From: Saprospiraceae bacterium
GTDB lineage: Bacteria; Bacteroidota; Bacteroidia; Chitinophagales; Saprospiraceae
Direction of reading: 5' to 3'
DNA length: 64,000 nucleotides
Assembly (NCBI GenBank): GCA_016712145.1
Contig: JADJRO010000001.1
Location: 2,666,501-2,730,500 of the forward strand
The stretch's first letter is position 1; every line of letters begins with the position of its first letter. The notes under the pieces were generated by a model, which had not been told where the DNA came from, made no database searches, and was given only the letters and a program-made list of their open reading frames with translations. This document shows, one piece after another, positions 28,047 through 36,621 of this stretch. The position numbers were made by a program, and so were the translations under genes.

Positions 28047-29279
28047 TTAATGTGCTATCTGTATTTTTTTTGTTTGTTGAAACGTATCATTAAATATTTT
28101 AATGAAATACAGTCCATTTTCAAATTCAGAAATATCAAATGAATAATGAAAACCTGGTTGAAGGTATTTCCATTGCTGAATTGGCTGTCCATTTAAATTT
28201 ATGAGGACTGCTTTCAAATTATTTGGAGCGTTTTCATTGATGGTTATGGAAATTATTGACTTTGCTGGATTTCCAAAGATCGAAGCATCAAGATTTAATT
28301 TAGTTTCTTTTATTTCGGTAGTTCCATTGAATGTGATTACCGTTTCCCGAATCGTGTTGTGCCCGCTGCCAGGACCGGTATTGCCAGCTGGAACCAAACC
28401 ATAATAACTGATCCCCAGAACGTAAGGGTATGCTGCTTTGAGATTGCTATCTAAAGTAACAAAATAGGCATAGATGCCATTAGGATATTCGGGCGTAATG
28501 CAGAACCTCCCATTGTGTTCATCCAAATCACCGGAACCAGCCAGGTATTCAAAATCTTCTACGTAATAACCCAGTGGAAACCGGGTTGAAACATCTGGAC
28601 CAGCAGAGGCAGCAGGCAAGCCATTTGGAAGCGTTGTCCGTTTTGTGATATTCCTTAAATGAAAGCTACTCTGCATTCTTTTAATCCCACCGGTTCCATC
28701 ATGATTTGCATAACCAAATGCACCATAAACAGGAAAACCATCAAATGCATATCCAAGAATTGGAGCATGCTTGGTAGTAAGGCTGTCATTGTATAAACAG
28801 GTAGGGTTCAGGTGATGGTGGTATTCCCCATTGGGTGCAGGATGTCCTAAACAATTATCAAAGGAAGGACCTTCCACTACAATCGCATTTTGATTCCAAA
28901 CGTTTTGGTTATTATAGCTCATGCCATCCTTTGGATTGTAGATTGAAACACCATTTGTCCAAACACCAATATGCCCAAGACCCGTGTTAATTGGAGTTGC
29001 TGGATTCATTTGAGGAAATCGGGTAATTTTAAATACAAAATTTTGATTTTTCGGTGTGTTCGGATTTCCCTGCCAGGGACCTATATCATAGCCGGGAATG
29101 CACGATGCACTCACATATACATTGCTATCAGAATATTGAACTTTTTGAACATTTGAAGGAATGTTATTATAACCAGTTGCCCCCGTTGTATTTAAAATCC
29201 AGGATGAAATTTCAGGAGTTATTTGTGCATTCGCTACAAAAGTTATGCAAAGGAGAAGCAGGATCCAAGAGGGTCTCAT
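28047..29279 (-). CDS. Secreted YHYH-domain protein with T9SS sorting domain
   Basis: This 410-aa protein has a signal peptide ending TFVANAQ. The YHYH domain is evident: NGEYHHHLNP, APILGYAFDGFPVYGAFGY and LDEHNGRFCITPEYPNG. A type A T9SS C-terminal domain follows (NPAKSIISITI to ENGLYFIKIF). YHYH proteins are widespread secreted proteins, probably metal-binding through the His cluster, with no settled function. It starts at ATG 29279 and stands alone on the minus strand. Confidence 0.88.
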   Translation of the reverse strand: MRPSWILLLLCITFVANAQITPEISSWILNTTGATGYNNIPSNVQKVQYSDSNVYVSASCIPGYDIGPWQGNPNTPKNQNFVFKITRFPQMNPATPINTGLGHIGVWTNGVSIYNPKDGMSYNNQNVWNQNAIVVEGPSFDNCLGHPAPNGEYHHHLNPTCLYNDSLTTKHAPILGYAFDGFPVYGAFGYANHDGTGGIKRMQSSFHLRNITKRTTLPNGLPAASAGPDVSTRFPLGYYVEDFEYLAGSGDLDEHNGRFCITPEYPNGIYAYFVTLDSNLKAAYPYVLGISYYGLVPAGNTGPGSGHNTIRETVITFNGTTEIKETKLNLDASIFGNPAKSIISITINENAPNNLKAVLINLNGQPIQQWKYLQPGFHYSFDISEFENGLYFIKIFNDTFQQTKKIQIAH

Positions 29280-29432
29280 TTTTTAATTTTTGTAAAGATA
29301 AAGAAATGTTTTATTGATAACATACTGCAATGTTAATCTGAAACTATGGCATATGACCGATCGGAGCGAAATCTTCAAAAGCATCGTTTGTTTAGCTTCG
29401 TGCTGGCTTTACACAGACTTGATAAAATCTAA

Positions 29433-29465
29433 ACTATAGACTCATAGTCTAAAGACTGTAGACTA
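29433..29465. repeat. Short TAGACT/AGTCTA repeat cluster
   Basis: Within 33 bp the words TAGACT and AGTCTA recur in both orientations (TAGACTCATAGTCTA, then AGACTGTAGACTA), forming a small palindromic cluster in the 259-bp gap between the YHYH gene and the next gene. It may be one copy of a dispersed repeat; nothing else was recognised in this gap apart from a -7 box. Confidence 0.45.
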
Positions 29466-29492
29466 ATTTTCCATCCTTTCAAGTATATTTAG

Positions 29493-29500
29493 TATTTTTG
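29493..29500 (+). promoter_or_regulatory. Candidate -7 box of the GldM-C-like gene
   Basis: TATTTTTG fits TAnnTTTG and lies 38 bp before ATG 29539. The upstream -33 element is not clear. Confidence 0.4.
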
Positions 29501-29538
29501 AAAGGATATCTTATTTTTTTATTATAAATTAGTTTAAT

Positions 29539-30069
29539 ATGAAAAACAAACTTGTTTCTTTAGGATTGGGTTTTGTTTGCAGTGCTTTTTTCCTACAAGC
29601 ACAGGATCAACCTGCGCTAACATTTAGCACGATAAATCAAATACGTGTGAAAGAGATCATTGATACGATGATTGTATTTGATCCGGCAACATTGATTGAA
29701 ACGGTAAGAATTAGTAAGAATAAAAGCATCAGTTTGGAATTAAATAATTGCAAGGAGTTGGGTTCAGATGTTTCATTAGGAATGATTCAGATCCCTGCAA
29801 ATGAATTGCTTGATTGCAGCAGTATGTATATAAATTGTAAACCCACCGGTCAATTGGAATTCTGGACTATACATTCATTCAACATGGCCGTTCAATTAAA
29901 AGGACAAGCACTCACTAAATATACCAATAAAGGTCCGAATTTTAGTGATCAAATTATGCAAGCAATGCAAAATTTGCAAGCAGGCAGTACAATTTATTTT
30001 GAAAGCATTCAATTGGAGATACCCGGAATCCCAGTGGTAAAACTTTCATTTGGTGTTGATGTGAATTGA
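29539..30069 (+). CDS. Exported protein resembling the GldM C-terminal domain
   Basis: This 176-aa protein has a signal peptide (GLGFVCSAFFLQAQD). The C-terminal ~60 residues (ALTKYTNKGPNFSDQIMQAM, AGSTIYFESIQLEI) resemble the last immunoglobulin-like domain of the type IX secretion/gliding protein GldM, where a Gly-Ser/Asp-x-Ile-Tyr-Phe-Glu-x-Ile pattern is usual. No membrane helix of full-length GldM is present, so it would be a free periplasmic domain. It precedes the TIR gene by 169 bp on the same strand. The resemblance is by pattern only and needs a profile search. Confidence 0.45.
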   Translation: MKNKLVSLGLGFVCSAFFLQAQDQPALTFSTINQIRVKEIIDTMIVFDPATLIETVRISKNKSISLELNNCKELGSDVSLGMIQIPANELLDCSSMYINCKPTGQLEFWTIHSFNMAVQLKGQALTKYTNKGPNFSDQIMQAMQNLQAGSTIYFESIQLEIPGIPVVKLSFGVDVN

Positions 30070-30238
30070 TGCAATGGCCATTAATTAAATTCAGAAATTT
30101 ATCATGTGTAAATTTAATAGTAAACTTTAAAAATTAAAGAACCTAATACCAAAGATATCTAATGGTTTAACATAAGAGTTGAATGTACCCAAAATACCAT
30201 CAATCCCAAAATTAATTTTTTAATGCAACGGAATTTAA

Positions 30239-31297
30239 ATGGCGGATATATTTATTAGTTATTCAAGTGCGGATCGGGAGCACATAAAAACCTTGGCAAG
30301 TTTATTTGAACAACAAGGTTGGTCCGTTTGGTGGGATCGACAGATACCGATTGGCCAACATTATGATACGGTTATAGAAAATGAATTAAAGCAAGCGCGC
30401 TGTGTGGTTGTGGTATGGACGCAGCAGTCTGTTAATTCGGAATGGGTTAAAAACGAAGCATTAGAAGCCGCTCATGTAAAAAAACTTGTGCCGGTACTTT
30501 TGGAAAAGCTGGAAGTCCCTTTAGCATTTAAACGGATTGAAACAGCTAAACTTTACAACTGGGAAGGGGATTCGTCGCATCCAGAATTGGAATTGTTATT
30601 TAATTCGATTCATTCCATCCTTCAAAATCAGAATGAAGGAACGATTGAACCATTTAAAAATAAAATCAAACATTCAGAATTTAAAAGCATTTTAAATAAG
30701 AGCTTAAAACCTGCACTCGCTTTTCTTTCCATTTCTGTATTGTTATTTTTTGTATTTTATTTTGTCAATAAACCTACTGAATCCAGTTTAACTATCCGAA
30801 TTTTCGACTGGAAAAAAGTACCAATCCCGCAAGGTGATATCAAAATCTATTTACCGCAATATATACGTACCCAATCTGTTGATAAAACAGGTCAGGCTTT
30901 TTTTAGCGGGATACCTCAAAACACAATAAAGAATAAGATGAAAATCGAAGTGAACAGTCCTGGTTTTGTAAGTCTCACCTTTGATACGATGGTGGATGTA
31001 TCCAATCCTTTGGAGTTAAGCCTGGCGTTTTCAACGGAAGTAATTATTTCTGGGAAAGTAAAGACAGCTGCCGAAGTTCCTATCCGGGGCGTTGAAGTTA
31101 ACGTAGATGGAACAAAATATTTCGATCGATCAAAAACAGACGGATCATATAAAATCCGACTCGAGAAATATACTTTAGGAGATGATATAACGATTACTAC
31201 ATCACATAAAGATTTTGAAGACAAAAGTTTTAATTTAAAAATTAGTGCACCTGAACTATTAAGTCAGGACATTTTTTTAAATCCAGTTCCAAAATAA
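30239..31297 (+). CDS. TIR-domain protein with one membrane helix and an extracytoplasmic beta-sandwich domain
   Basis: The product is 352 aa. Residues 1-130 form a TIR domain: MADIFISYSSADREH, GWSVWWDRQIPIGQHY, and Glu73 in SEWVKNEALEA at the position of the catalytic NADase glutamate. One membrane helix follows (about residues 160-180, ALAFLSISVLLFFVFYFV). The C-terminal ~170 residues read as one or two carboxypeptidase-regulatory-like beta-sandwiches (SGKVKTAAEVPIRGVEVNVD, SKTDGSYKIRL). The likely topology is TIR inside and sandwich in the periplasm. The next gene starts 12 bp later, so the pair is cotranscribed. Confidence 0.85.
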   Translation: MADIFISYSSADREHIKTLASLFEQQGWSVWWDRQIPIGQHYDTVIENELKQARCVVVVWTQQSVNSEWVKNEALEAAHVKKLVPVLLEKLEVPLAFKRIETAKLYNWEGDSSHPELELLFNSIHSILQNQNEGTIEPFKNKIKHSEFKSILNKSLKPALAFLSISVLLFFVFYFVNKPTESSLTIRIFDWKKVPIPQGDIKIYLPQYIRTQSVDKTGQAFFSGIPQNTIKNKMKIEVNSPGFVSLTFDTMVDVSNPLELSLAFSTEVIISGKVKTAAEVPIRGVEVNVDGTKYFDRSKTDGSYKIRLEKYTLGDDITITTSHKDFEDKSFNLKISAPELLSQDIFLNPVPK

Positions 31298-31309
31298 TAA
31301 TTAATTGAT

Positions 31310-32851
31310 ATGAATACGCGATTGCTTTGGATTGTATGTTGCATATTTCTTGCTTCGGAAAATAAAGGCCAAATCTTAGTATTAAAGGGAAAGGTGAAGT
31401 GCATTCTCCAAATGCCAAATACAACCAAAGGAGCTGAAAACGTAGTCATTGTACCAAACTTCATTCCTTCTAAATCCACAATAACAAGCTCAGCACCCAC
31501 AGGGTATTTTGAAATAAACACCAATGTACCTTATTCAAAGCTAGAAGACAAAACAGTGACTTTATATGCAGTTTCAAAGTGTAAGGATTGTAATTTATTG
31601 GCCCGCAGGATTTTTATTACAGAGGACAATGACCGCCAGTTTAAAGCAGATCAACTGTCGTATTGTACTATTAAAGATTGGGTGTTGGATGCCAATTGTC
31701 AAAATACTGAGTTTAAAGCTCTTAAAGCAGATAGTGTATTACGTGTAGCCATTAAGCAAGAAATGGAAGATCTAGATAAGGTATCGAATGCAAGTGCATT
31801 GGTTGGTACACCATCTTTTTTAAATTTTATTAGCAGCCTGGTGTCAGTTGCAAGCCCAGCTTTACCGGTTGGTTTTTATGGGGCTGATAGCATTATAGGT
31901 GGGAACAACACAACCGGACAGTTTTTATTGGCTTCTCCATTATATCATTCGGCCAATACCGGTTTTAATTTTAATCCGTATCGCGAATTGGGTGAAGCGG
32001 TATTTTGGAATCCGGCTGCTTTACAATCTTCCAGAACGAGGGGATTATTTAGTTTCTTAGCTAATTTAAAAAACAATTATAAAACATCGGTCTATTATAA
32101 ACTCACACCAAAATTTAGTTTGGGTTTGGGCTTCATTTATACAAAACAAGATGCTTTTCTAACGGTATTGTACCGTTTTGATAATGATCCACTTGATTTT
32201 ACAGTGAAAGATTTTAAATTTAGTTTGAAAGAATCTGCTTTATATTTGAGTCCGTCGTGGAAATTGAGCGATAAAATTTCTCTCGGAATAAGTATTAAAT
32301 CCGTTTGGCAAAAATTTAATAATCCCAGTAGATTGTTTGTTGAGCAAATTGATACCATTAAAACGCGGGCGTTTACAGATAAACTTGTGGAAGTACAGAA
32401 TTATGATGCGGATCTTTCGGCAGTTTATAAGATAAACAGGCAATGGAGTTTAGGTCTAAATTTTATGAATCTGGCAGGAAGTCAGTTGTATGGAGATGCA
32501 TTTGTTCAAAATCAGAATGATAAACCCATACAGAATCAACGCGCTTTTGGTTTAGGAGTTCACTATAAAATAAAACGCATTCAATTAGGAAGTGATTTGT
32601 TGATGAATGGCGATGGACTCTACGACGCCAGCATTGGAATTAATTATGTACCCTTTAATAATGCACTTATTGCAGCCGGTTTTGCATTTAAGCAAACTGC
32701 TTTTTCACTTTCTTTTAAAATGAAGTATTTCCGGATTGGCTATATCAATGACAATAATTTTTTAGCACATGATTTCCGAAAATCAAAAATAGGCCTTTTC
32801 AATGGGACTTTATATACCGGCGTGAGTATTGGTTTTGGAGGAAGCCATTGA
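31310..32851 (+). CDS. Outer-membrane beta-barrel protein cotranscribed with the TIR gene
   Basis: The product is 513 aa with a signal peptide (MNTRLLWIVCCIFLASENKG). An N-terminal beta-sandwich-like region has LKGKVKCILQMPN and a Cys-containing VSKCKDCN, and looks related to regulatory sandwiches such as the one on its TIR neighbour. From about residue 215 the alternating pattern of a beta-barrel begins (FWNPAALQSSRTRGLFSFLA, KLTPKFSLGLGFIYTKQD, INRQWSLGLNFMNLAGSQLY). The C-terminal strand ends in GVSIGFGGSH. Barrel shape and cotranscription are supported; function is not known. Confidence 0.7.
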   Translation: MNTRLLWIVCCIFLASENKGQILVLKGKVKCILQMPNTTKGAENVVIVPNFIPSKSTITSSAPTGYFEINTNVPYSKLEDKTVTLYAVSKCKDCNLLARRIFITEDNDRQFKADQLSYCTIKDWVLDANCQNTEFKALKADSVLRVAIKQEMEDLDKVSNASALVGTPSFLNFISSLVSVASPALPVGFYGADSIIGGNNTTGQFLLASPLYHSANTGFNFNPYRELGEAVFWNPAALQSSRTRGLFSFLANLKNNYKTSVYYKLTPKFSLGLGFIYTKQDAFLTVLYRFDNDPLDFTVKDFKFSLKESALYLSPSWKLSDKISLGISIKSVWQKFNNPSRLFVEQIDTIKTRAFTDKLVEVQNYDADLSAVYKINRQWSLGLNFMNLAGSQLYGDAFVQNQNDKPIQNQRAFGLGVHYKIKRIQLGSDLLMNGDGLYDASIGINYVPFNNALIAAGFAFKQTAFSLSFKMKYFRIGYINDNNFLAHDFRKSKIGLFNGTLYTGVSIGFGGSH

Positions 32852-32909
32852 CATGGATACAATGGTTTCTAGAATTTAGTCAGCAATCCATTGTTTTAAA
32901 GATTTAGAA

Positions 32910-32917
32910 TATATTTG
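32910..32917 (+). promoter_or_regulatory. Candidate -7 box of the DinB-fold gene
   Basis: TATATTTG fits TAnnTTTG and lies 41 bp before ATG 32959, giving a leader of about 35 nt. Confidence 0.45.
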
Positions 32918-32958
32918 TGTAAGCTAATTAATTGCACTAAAATTTATTTGTATACTCT

Positions 32959-33429
32959 ATGCAGCTAAGTAATCAAATTGCAAAACATTTTAGAGAGGTC
33001 TATTTTGGTGGGAACTGGACCTGTTCAAATTTAAAAGACCAATTAAAAGATGTCACTTGGAAGCAGGCAACTCAGAAAATTTATTCATTAAACACCATAG
33101 CCACGTTGAGTTATCACATACATTATTTTGTGCAGGCAGTCCTCAAGGTTTTGCAAGGAGGAATATTAGATTCAAAAGACAGTTATAGTTTTGACCATCC
33201 ACCCATTCAATCTCAAGAGGATTGGGACAAATTTTTAAACGCACTTTGGGAGGAAGCTGCGTTGTTTGCTGAACTTATCGAACATATACCGGATGAGAAG
33301 CTTTGGGAATATTTTGAACAGGAGAAGTATGGGATTTATTATAGAAATCTACATGGGATCATAGAACATTCACATTATCATTTAGGACAGATTGCAGTAA
33401 TAAAAAAGATACTATCAGAGCAGGTGTAA
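32959..33429 (+). CDS. DinB-superfamily four-helix protein
   Basis: This 156-aa protein follows the DinB/YfiT-like pattern: an early helix with AKHFREVYFGGNWTCSNL, a metal-ligand candidate His in LSYHIHYFVQAVL, and HGIIEHSHYHLGQIAVIKKI near the C-terminus with two further His residues. DinB-fold proteins are metal-dependent hydrolases or thiol transferases of varied role. It is directly upstream of a tandem repeat array. No signal peptide was seen, so it is cytoplasmic. Confidence 0.8.
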   Translation: MQLSNQIAKHFREVYFGGNWTCSNLKDQLKDVTWKQATQKIYSLNTIATLSYHIHYFVQAVLKVLQGGILDSKDSYSFDHPPIQSQEDWDKFLNALWEEAALFAELIEHIPDEKLWEYFEQEKYGIYYRNLHGIIEHSHYHLGQIAVIKKILSEQV

Positions 33430-33520
33430 TAAAATATCAAACTATTCTAATACGGTATCCTAAACTGAATTAATTAAAGCTTTTAATGAATTGGATAGTT
33501 TGTTTTTAATACCTTTAATT

Positions 33521-34146
33521 AGGGACATAGAACGAATTATTAATTGTTAAACTATGTTTCCTAAATTCCTATGTATCTATGTGGTTCAATCATAATTTTT
33601 TTTGAAACACATAGATACATAGGGACATAGAGACATAGGAAGGATTACTAAATAATAAACTATTGTTTTCTAAAAATCTATGTATCTATGTGGTTCGATC
33701 ATAATTTTTTTTGAAACACATAGATACATAGGGACATAGAGACATAGGAAGGATTACTAAATAATAAACTATTGTTTTCTAAAAATCTATGTTTCTATGT
33801 GGTTCAATTGAGGATTTTTTTTGAAACACAAAGGGACATAGAGACATAGGAAGGATTACTAAATAATAAACTATTGTTTTCTAAATATCTATGTTTCTAT
33901 GTGGTTCAATTGAGGATTTTTTTTGAAACACATAAGGACATAGAGACATAGGAAGGATTACTAAATAATAAACTATTGTTTTCTAAAAATCTATGTTTCT
34001 ATGTGGTTCAATTGAGGATTTTTTTTGAAACACATAAGTACATAGAGACATAGGAAGGATTACTAAATATTAAACTATTGTTTTCTAAATATCTATGTTT
34101 CTATGTGGTTCAATCAGAATCTTTCTTGAAGAACAAAGGAACATCG
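33521..34146. repeat. Tandem minisatellite array with an inverted repeat in each unit
   Basis: The arm word CTATGT[AT]TCTATGTGGTTC starts at 33569, 33678, 33787, 33889, 33991 and 34093, giving periods of 109, 109, 102, 102 and 102 bp. A degenerate partial unit precedes it from about 33521. Each unit also carries GAAACACA, CATAGAGACATAGGAAGG and ACTATTGTTTTCTAAA. In the first unit the arms 33569-33589 and 33602-33622 are inverted complements over 21 bp with one mismatch around a 12-nt loop. No reading frame crosses the units. Confidence 0.92.
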
Positions 34147-34231
34147 TTAGCTTATCTCGGATATATTTTTTTATTACTATTGAAAAGAAATGGCTGCTGC
34201 ATGGTGTAATTTTCTATTTTTGCTCATTGTG

Positions 34232-34774
34232 ATGAAAACACTAGATTCATTTGAAACAGAGCGGCTCCTATTAAAGCCGGTAGGGAAAGAAGATGCTGCA
34301 TTTATTTTAGAAATGTTTAACACCCCTCAATGGATAAACAATATTGGCGACCGGAATGTACACAGTGTAGAAGAGGCTGAAGCTTATATTGAAGCAAAAA
34401 TGCGACCCCAGTTTGAGCGATTGGGTTATGGTAATTACATCATGATTCGCAAATCAGACGGAATCAAACTTGGATCCTGTGGACTGTATGACCGAGAAGG
34501 ATTAGAGGGTATTGATATAGGATATGCGTTGATGCCTCAATTTGAAAGGCAGGGATATGCCATTGAAGCTGCTTCAAAAATGTTAGATCTTGCTGAACAT
34601 CATTTTAGTTTACAAGAAGTATTTGCCATCACAACACCCGAAAATATACCCTCACAAAAAGTTTTAGCAAAATTGGGACTGGAATTTGTTCGGACCATTC
34701 AATTAGCAAATGATCTAAAGGAGTTAAACCTTTATCAATTGAGTTTTACAGCAGACAGATCTCCTGAGGCATAG
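34232..34774 (+). CDS. GNAT N-acetyltransferase (RimJ/RimL type)
   Basis: This 180-aa acetyltransferase has the RimJ/RimL-like opening FETERLLLKPVGKEDAAFIL, the acetyl-CoA-binding loop region around GIDIGYALMPQFERQGYAIEA and the ENIPSQKVLAKLGLEFV motif typical of Acetyltransf_3. I choose ATG 34232 (MKTLDSFETERLLL); the earlier in-frame start would add a hydrophobic stretch without family support. It follows the repeat array and ends at a strong palindromic terminator. Substrate is unknown. Confidence 0.88.
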   Translation: MKTLDSFETERLLLKPVGKEDAAFILEMFNTPQWINNIGDRNVHSVEEAEAYIEAKMRPQFERLGYGNYIMIRKSDGIKLGSCGLYDREGLEGIDIGYALMPQFERQGYAIEAASKMLDLAEHHFSLQEVFAITTPENIPSQKVLAKLGLEFVRTIQLANDLKELNLYQLSFTADRSPEA

Positions 34775-34814
34775 ATGATGTTTAAAAATTGACACATTCA
34801 CATCTTTCCAAGTG

Positions 34815-34856
34815 AAAAAACTTAGGGTTTAAACCCTAAGTTTTTTAAATTTTTTT
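34815..34856. terminator. Palindromic rho-independent terminator
   Basis: A perfect 32-bp palindrome (34815-34846; core CTTAGGGTTTAAACCCTAAG flanked by A6 and T6) with a following T-rich tract lies 40 bp after the GNAT stop. It can act in both directions. Confidence 0.88.
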
Positions 34857-35061
34857 ATTTATCTTGCTGCCGAAAACACTATGAATTTAAGGAAGCTCTA
34901 AAAACTCCTGATAGTTCGCTATGCATTTATTTGTCTTTTTTTGAAGCAGTACCTAAAGATTTAAAATTAATGCAAGCTTAGTCTAAGTGGTTTGGGGAGA
35001 TTCCGTTCAAGTTTATACTTGAAATATTTATTTTTTATGGAACACCTAAAATTATTGTACT

Positions 35062-36618
35062 ATGTTAGTCAAATTGTTTTCCGCGGCCGGGCATGGCGTG
35101 GATGCTTCTACCATTGTAGTGGAAGTAAATGCCGGAGGGAATGTTATTTCCGGTAAAATTAGTTATTGGATGGTTGGGCTTCCAGATAATGCCATTAAGG
35201 AAGGGTACCAACGGATTCAGTCGGCCATTAAAAATATTGGCTATCAGTTTCCACGTGTAAAACTGGTAATCAATTTTGCTCCTGCCGATATTCGAAAGGA
35301 AGGATCGTATTATGATCTCCCCATTGCCTTGGGAATTTTAGCTGCCACGCGGCAAATTTCAGAAGATCGATTTCAGGATTATTTAATTATGGGTGAATTG
35401 AGTCTGGATGGAAGCTTACGTCCATTTAAAGGAGTCTTGCCCATCGCCTTGCTTGCACGAAAAGAGCATTACAAAGGAATCATTGTCCCCAAAATTAATG
35501 CTCGTGAAGCTGCTATCGTTGATGGATTGGAAATCATTCCGGTCGAAAATCTTTTTGAGGCAGCAGCATTTATTGATAAGCGTTTGGAAATTGAACCCCT
35601 TCAAGCGGATTCTATGAAAGAATTCCAACAACAGCAAGGAAATTATGCACATGATTTTGCCGATGTTAAAGGGCAAGAAAACATCAAGCGCGCATTAGAA
35701 ATAGCAGCAGCTGGAGGACACAATGTGATCCTCATTGGTCCACCAGGAGCCGGGAAAACCATGCTGGCACAACGCTTGCCAACGATCCTTCCACCATTGG
35801 GAATCAATGAAGCCTTGGAAACTACCAAGATACATTCAGTTGCAGGAATTTTGGCAGCAGATTCGGGATTGGTGACCAGTCGACCGTTTCGTTCACCACA
35901 TCATACGATTAGTGACATTGCATTGGTTGGTGGCGGTTCCAATCCCATGCCTGGAGAAATTTCATTGGCACACAATGGCGTATTGTTTTTAGATGAACTC
36001 CCTGAATTTAAACGTGCAGTTTTGGAAGTGTTACGCCAACCGCTTGAAGAACGAAAAGTGACTATTTCAAGAGCTAAAATTTCAATAGAGTATCCATCTA
36101 GTTTTATGTTGATTGCAAGTATGAACCCATGTCCCTGTGGTTATTTTAACCATCCTGAAAAAGAATGTGTTTGCGCACCGGGCGCAGTTAAAAAATATTT
36201 AAGTCGCATCAGTGGTCCCTTACTCGATCGAATCGATTTACATGTTGAAGTAACGCCGGTATCTTCTGAAGAATTAATGGAGTACAAACGAGGTTCGGAA
36301 AACTCTTCCAATATAAGAGATCGTGTCATGGCTGCAAGAATTCGACAAGAAAAACGATATCATGAAAATCAAAATATTTATTGCAATGCTCAAATTCCTT
36401 CCAGCATGGCTCGTGAAATATGTGTTATTAATTCGGCCGGTATGAGTTTATTAAAAACAGCAATGACTAAACTGCAATTGTCGGCACGTGCCTATGATCG
36501 CATTTTAAAAGTGTCACGAACCATAGCAGATTTATCAGACAGCGACGAAATTAAAATTGAACATCTTGCTGAAGCCATTCATTTCAGAAGTCTGGATCGT
36601 GAGGGATGGGCGGGTTGA
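35062..36618 (+). CDS. comM: YifB/ComM-family Mg-chelatase-like AAA+ ATPase
   Basis: This 518-aa protein has an N-terminal LonS5/ChlI-type domain (about residues 1-180; GHGVDASTIVVEVN, VKLVINFAPADIRKEGS), an AAA+ core with Walker A IGPPGAGKTMLAQ and Walker B GVLFLDELPEF, a zinc-finger-like cluster in MNPCPCGYFNHPEKECVC, and a C-terminal Mg_chelatase_C domain (SARAYDRILKVSRTIADL). ComM family helicases promote branch migration during natural transformation; the role in Bacteroidota is inferred. The stop lies 3 bp before the inverted-repeat element at 36622. Confidence 0.92.
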   Translation: MLVKLFSAAGHGVDASTIVVEVNAGGNVISGKISYWMVGLPDNAIKEGYQRIQSAIKNIGYQFPRVKLVINFAPADIRKEGSYYDLPIALGILAATRQISEDRFQDYLIMGELSLDGSLRPFKGVLPIALLARKEHYKGIIVPKINAREAAIVDGLEIIPVENLFEAAAFIDKRLEIEPLQADSMKEFQQQQGNYAHDFADVKGQENIKRALEIAAAGGHNVILIGPPGAGKTMLAQRLPTILPPLGINEALETTKIHSVAGILAADSGLVTSRPFRSPHHTISDIALVGGGSNPMPGEISLAHNGVLFLDELPEFKRAVLEVLRQPLEERKVTISRAKISIEYPSSFMLIASMNPCPCGYFNHPEKECVCAPGAVKKYLSRISGPLLDRIDLHVEVTPVSSEELMEYKRGSENSSNIRDRVMAARIRQEKRYHENQNIYCNAQIPSSMAREICVINSAGMSLLKTAMTKLQLSARAYDRILKVSRTIADLSDSDEIKIEHLAEAIHFRSLDREGWAG

Positions 36619-36621
36619 GAT

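Noticed and set aside
29341..29420. tRNA or small RNA gene
   Set aside because: I could not fold a cloverleaf or find a T-loop; only short repeats were visible.
30239..31297. Thoeris or CBASS-type TIR defence effector
   Set aside because: No ThsA/SIR2-SLOG, nucleotide cyclase or other known partner is adjacent; the partner is an outer-membrane barrel and the TIR is membrane-tethered.
33521..34146. CRISPR array
   Set aside because: Units are 102-109 bp and nearly identical along their whole length; there are no short repeats with unique spacers and no cas genes. It is a minisatellite.
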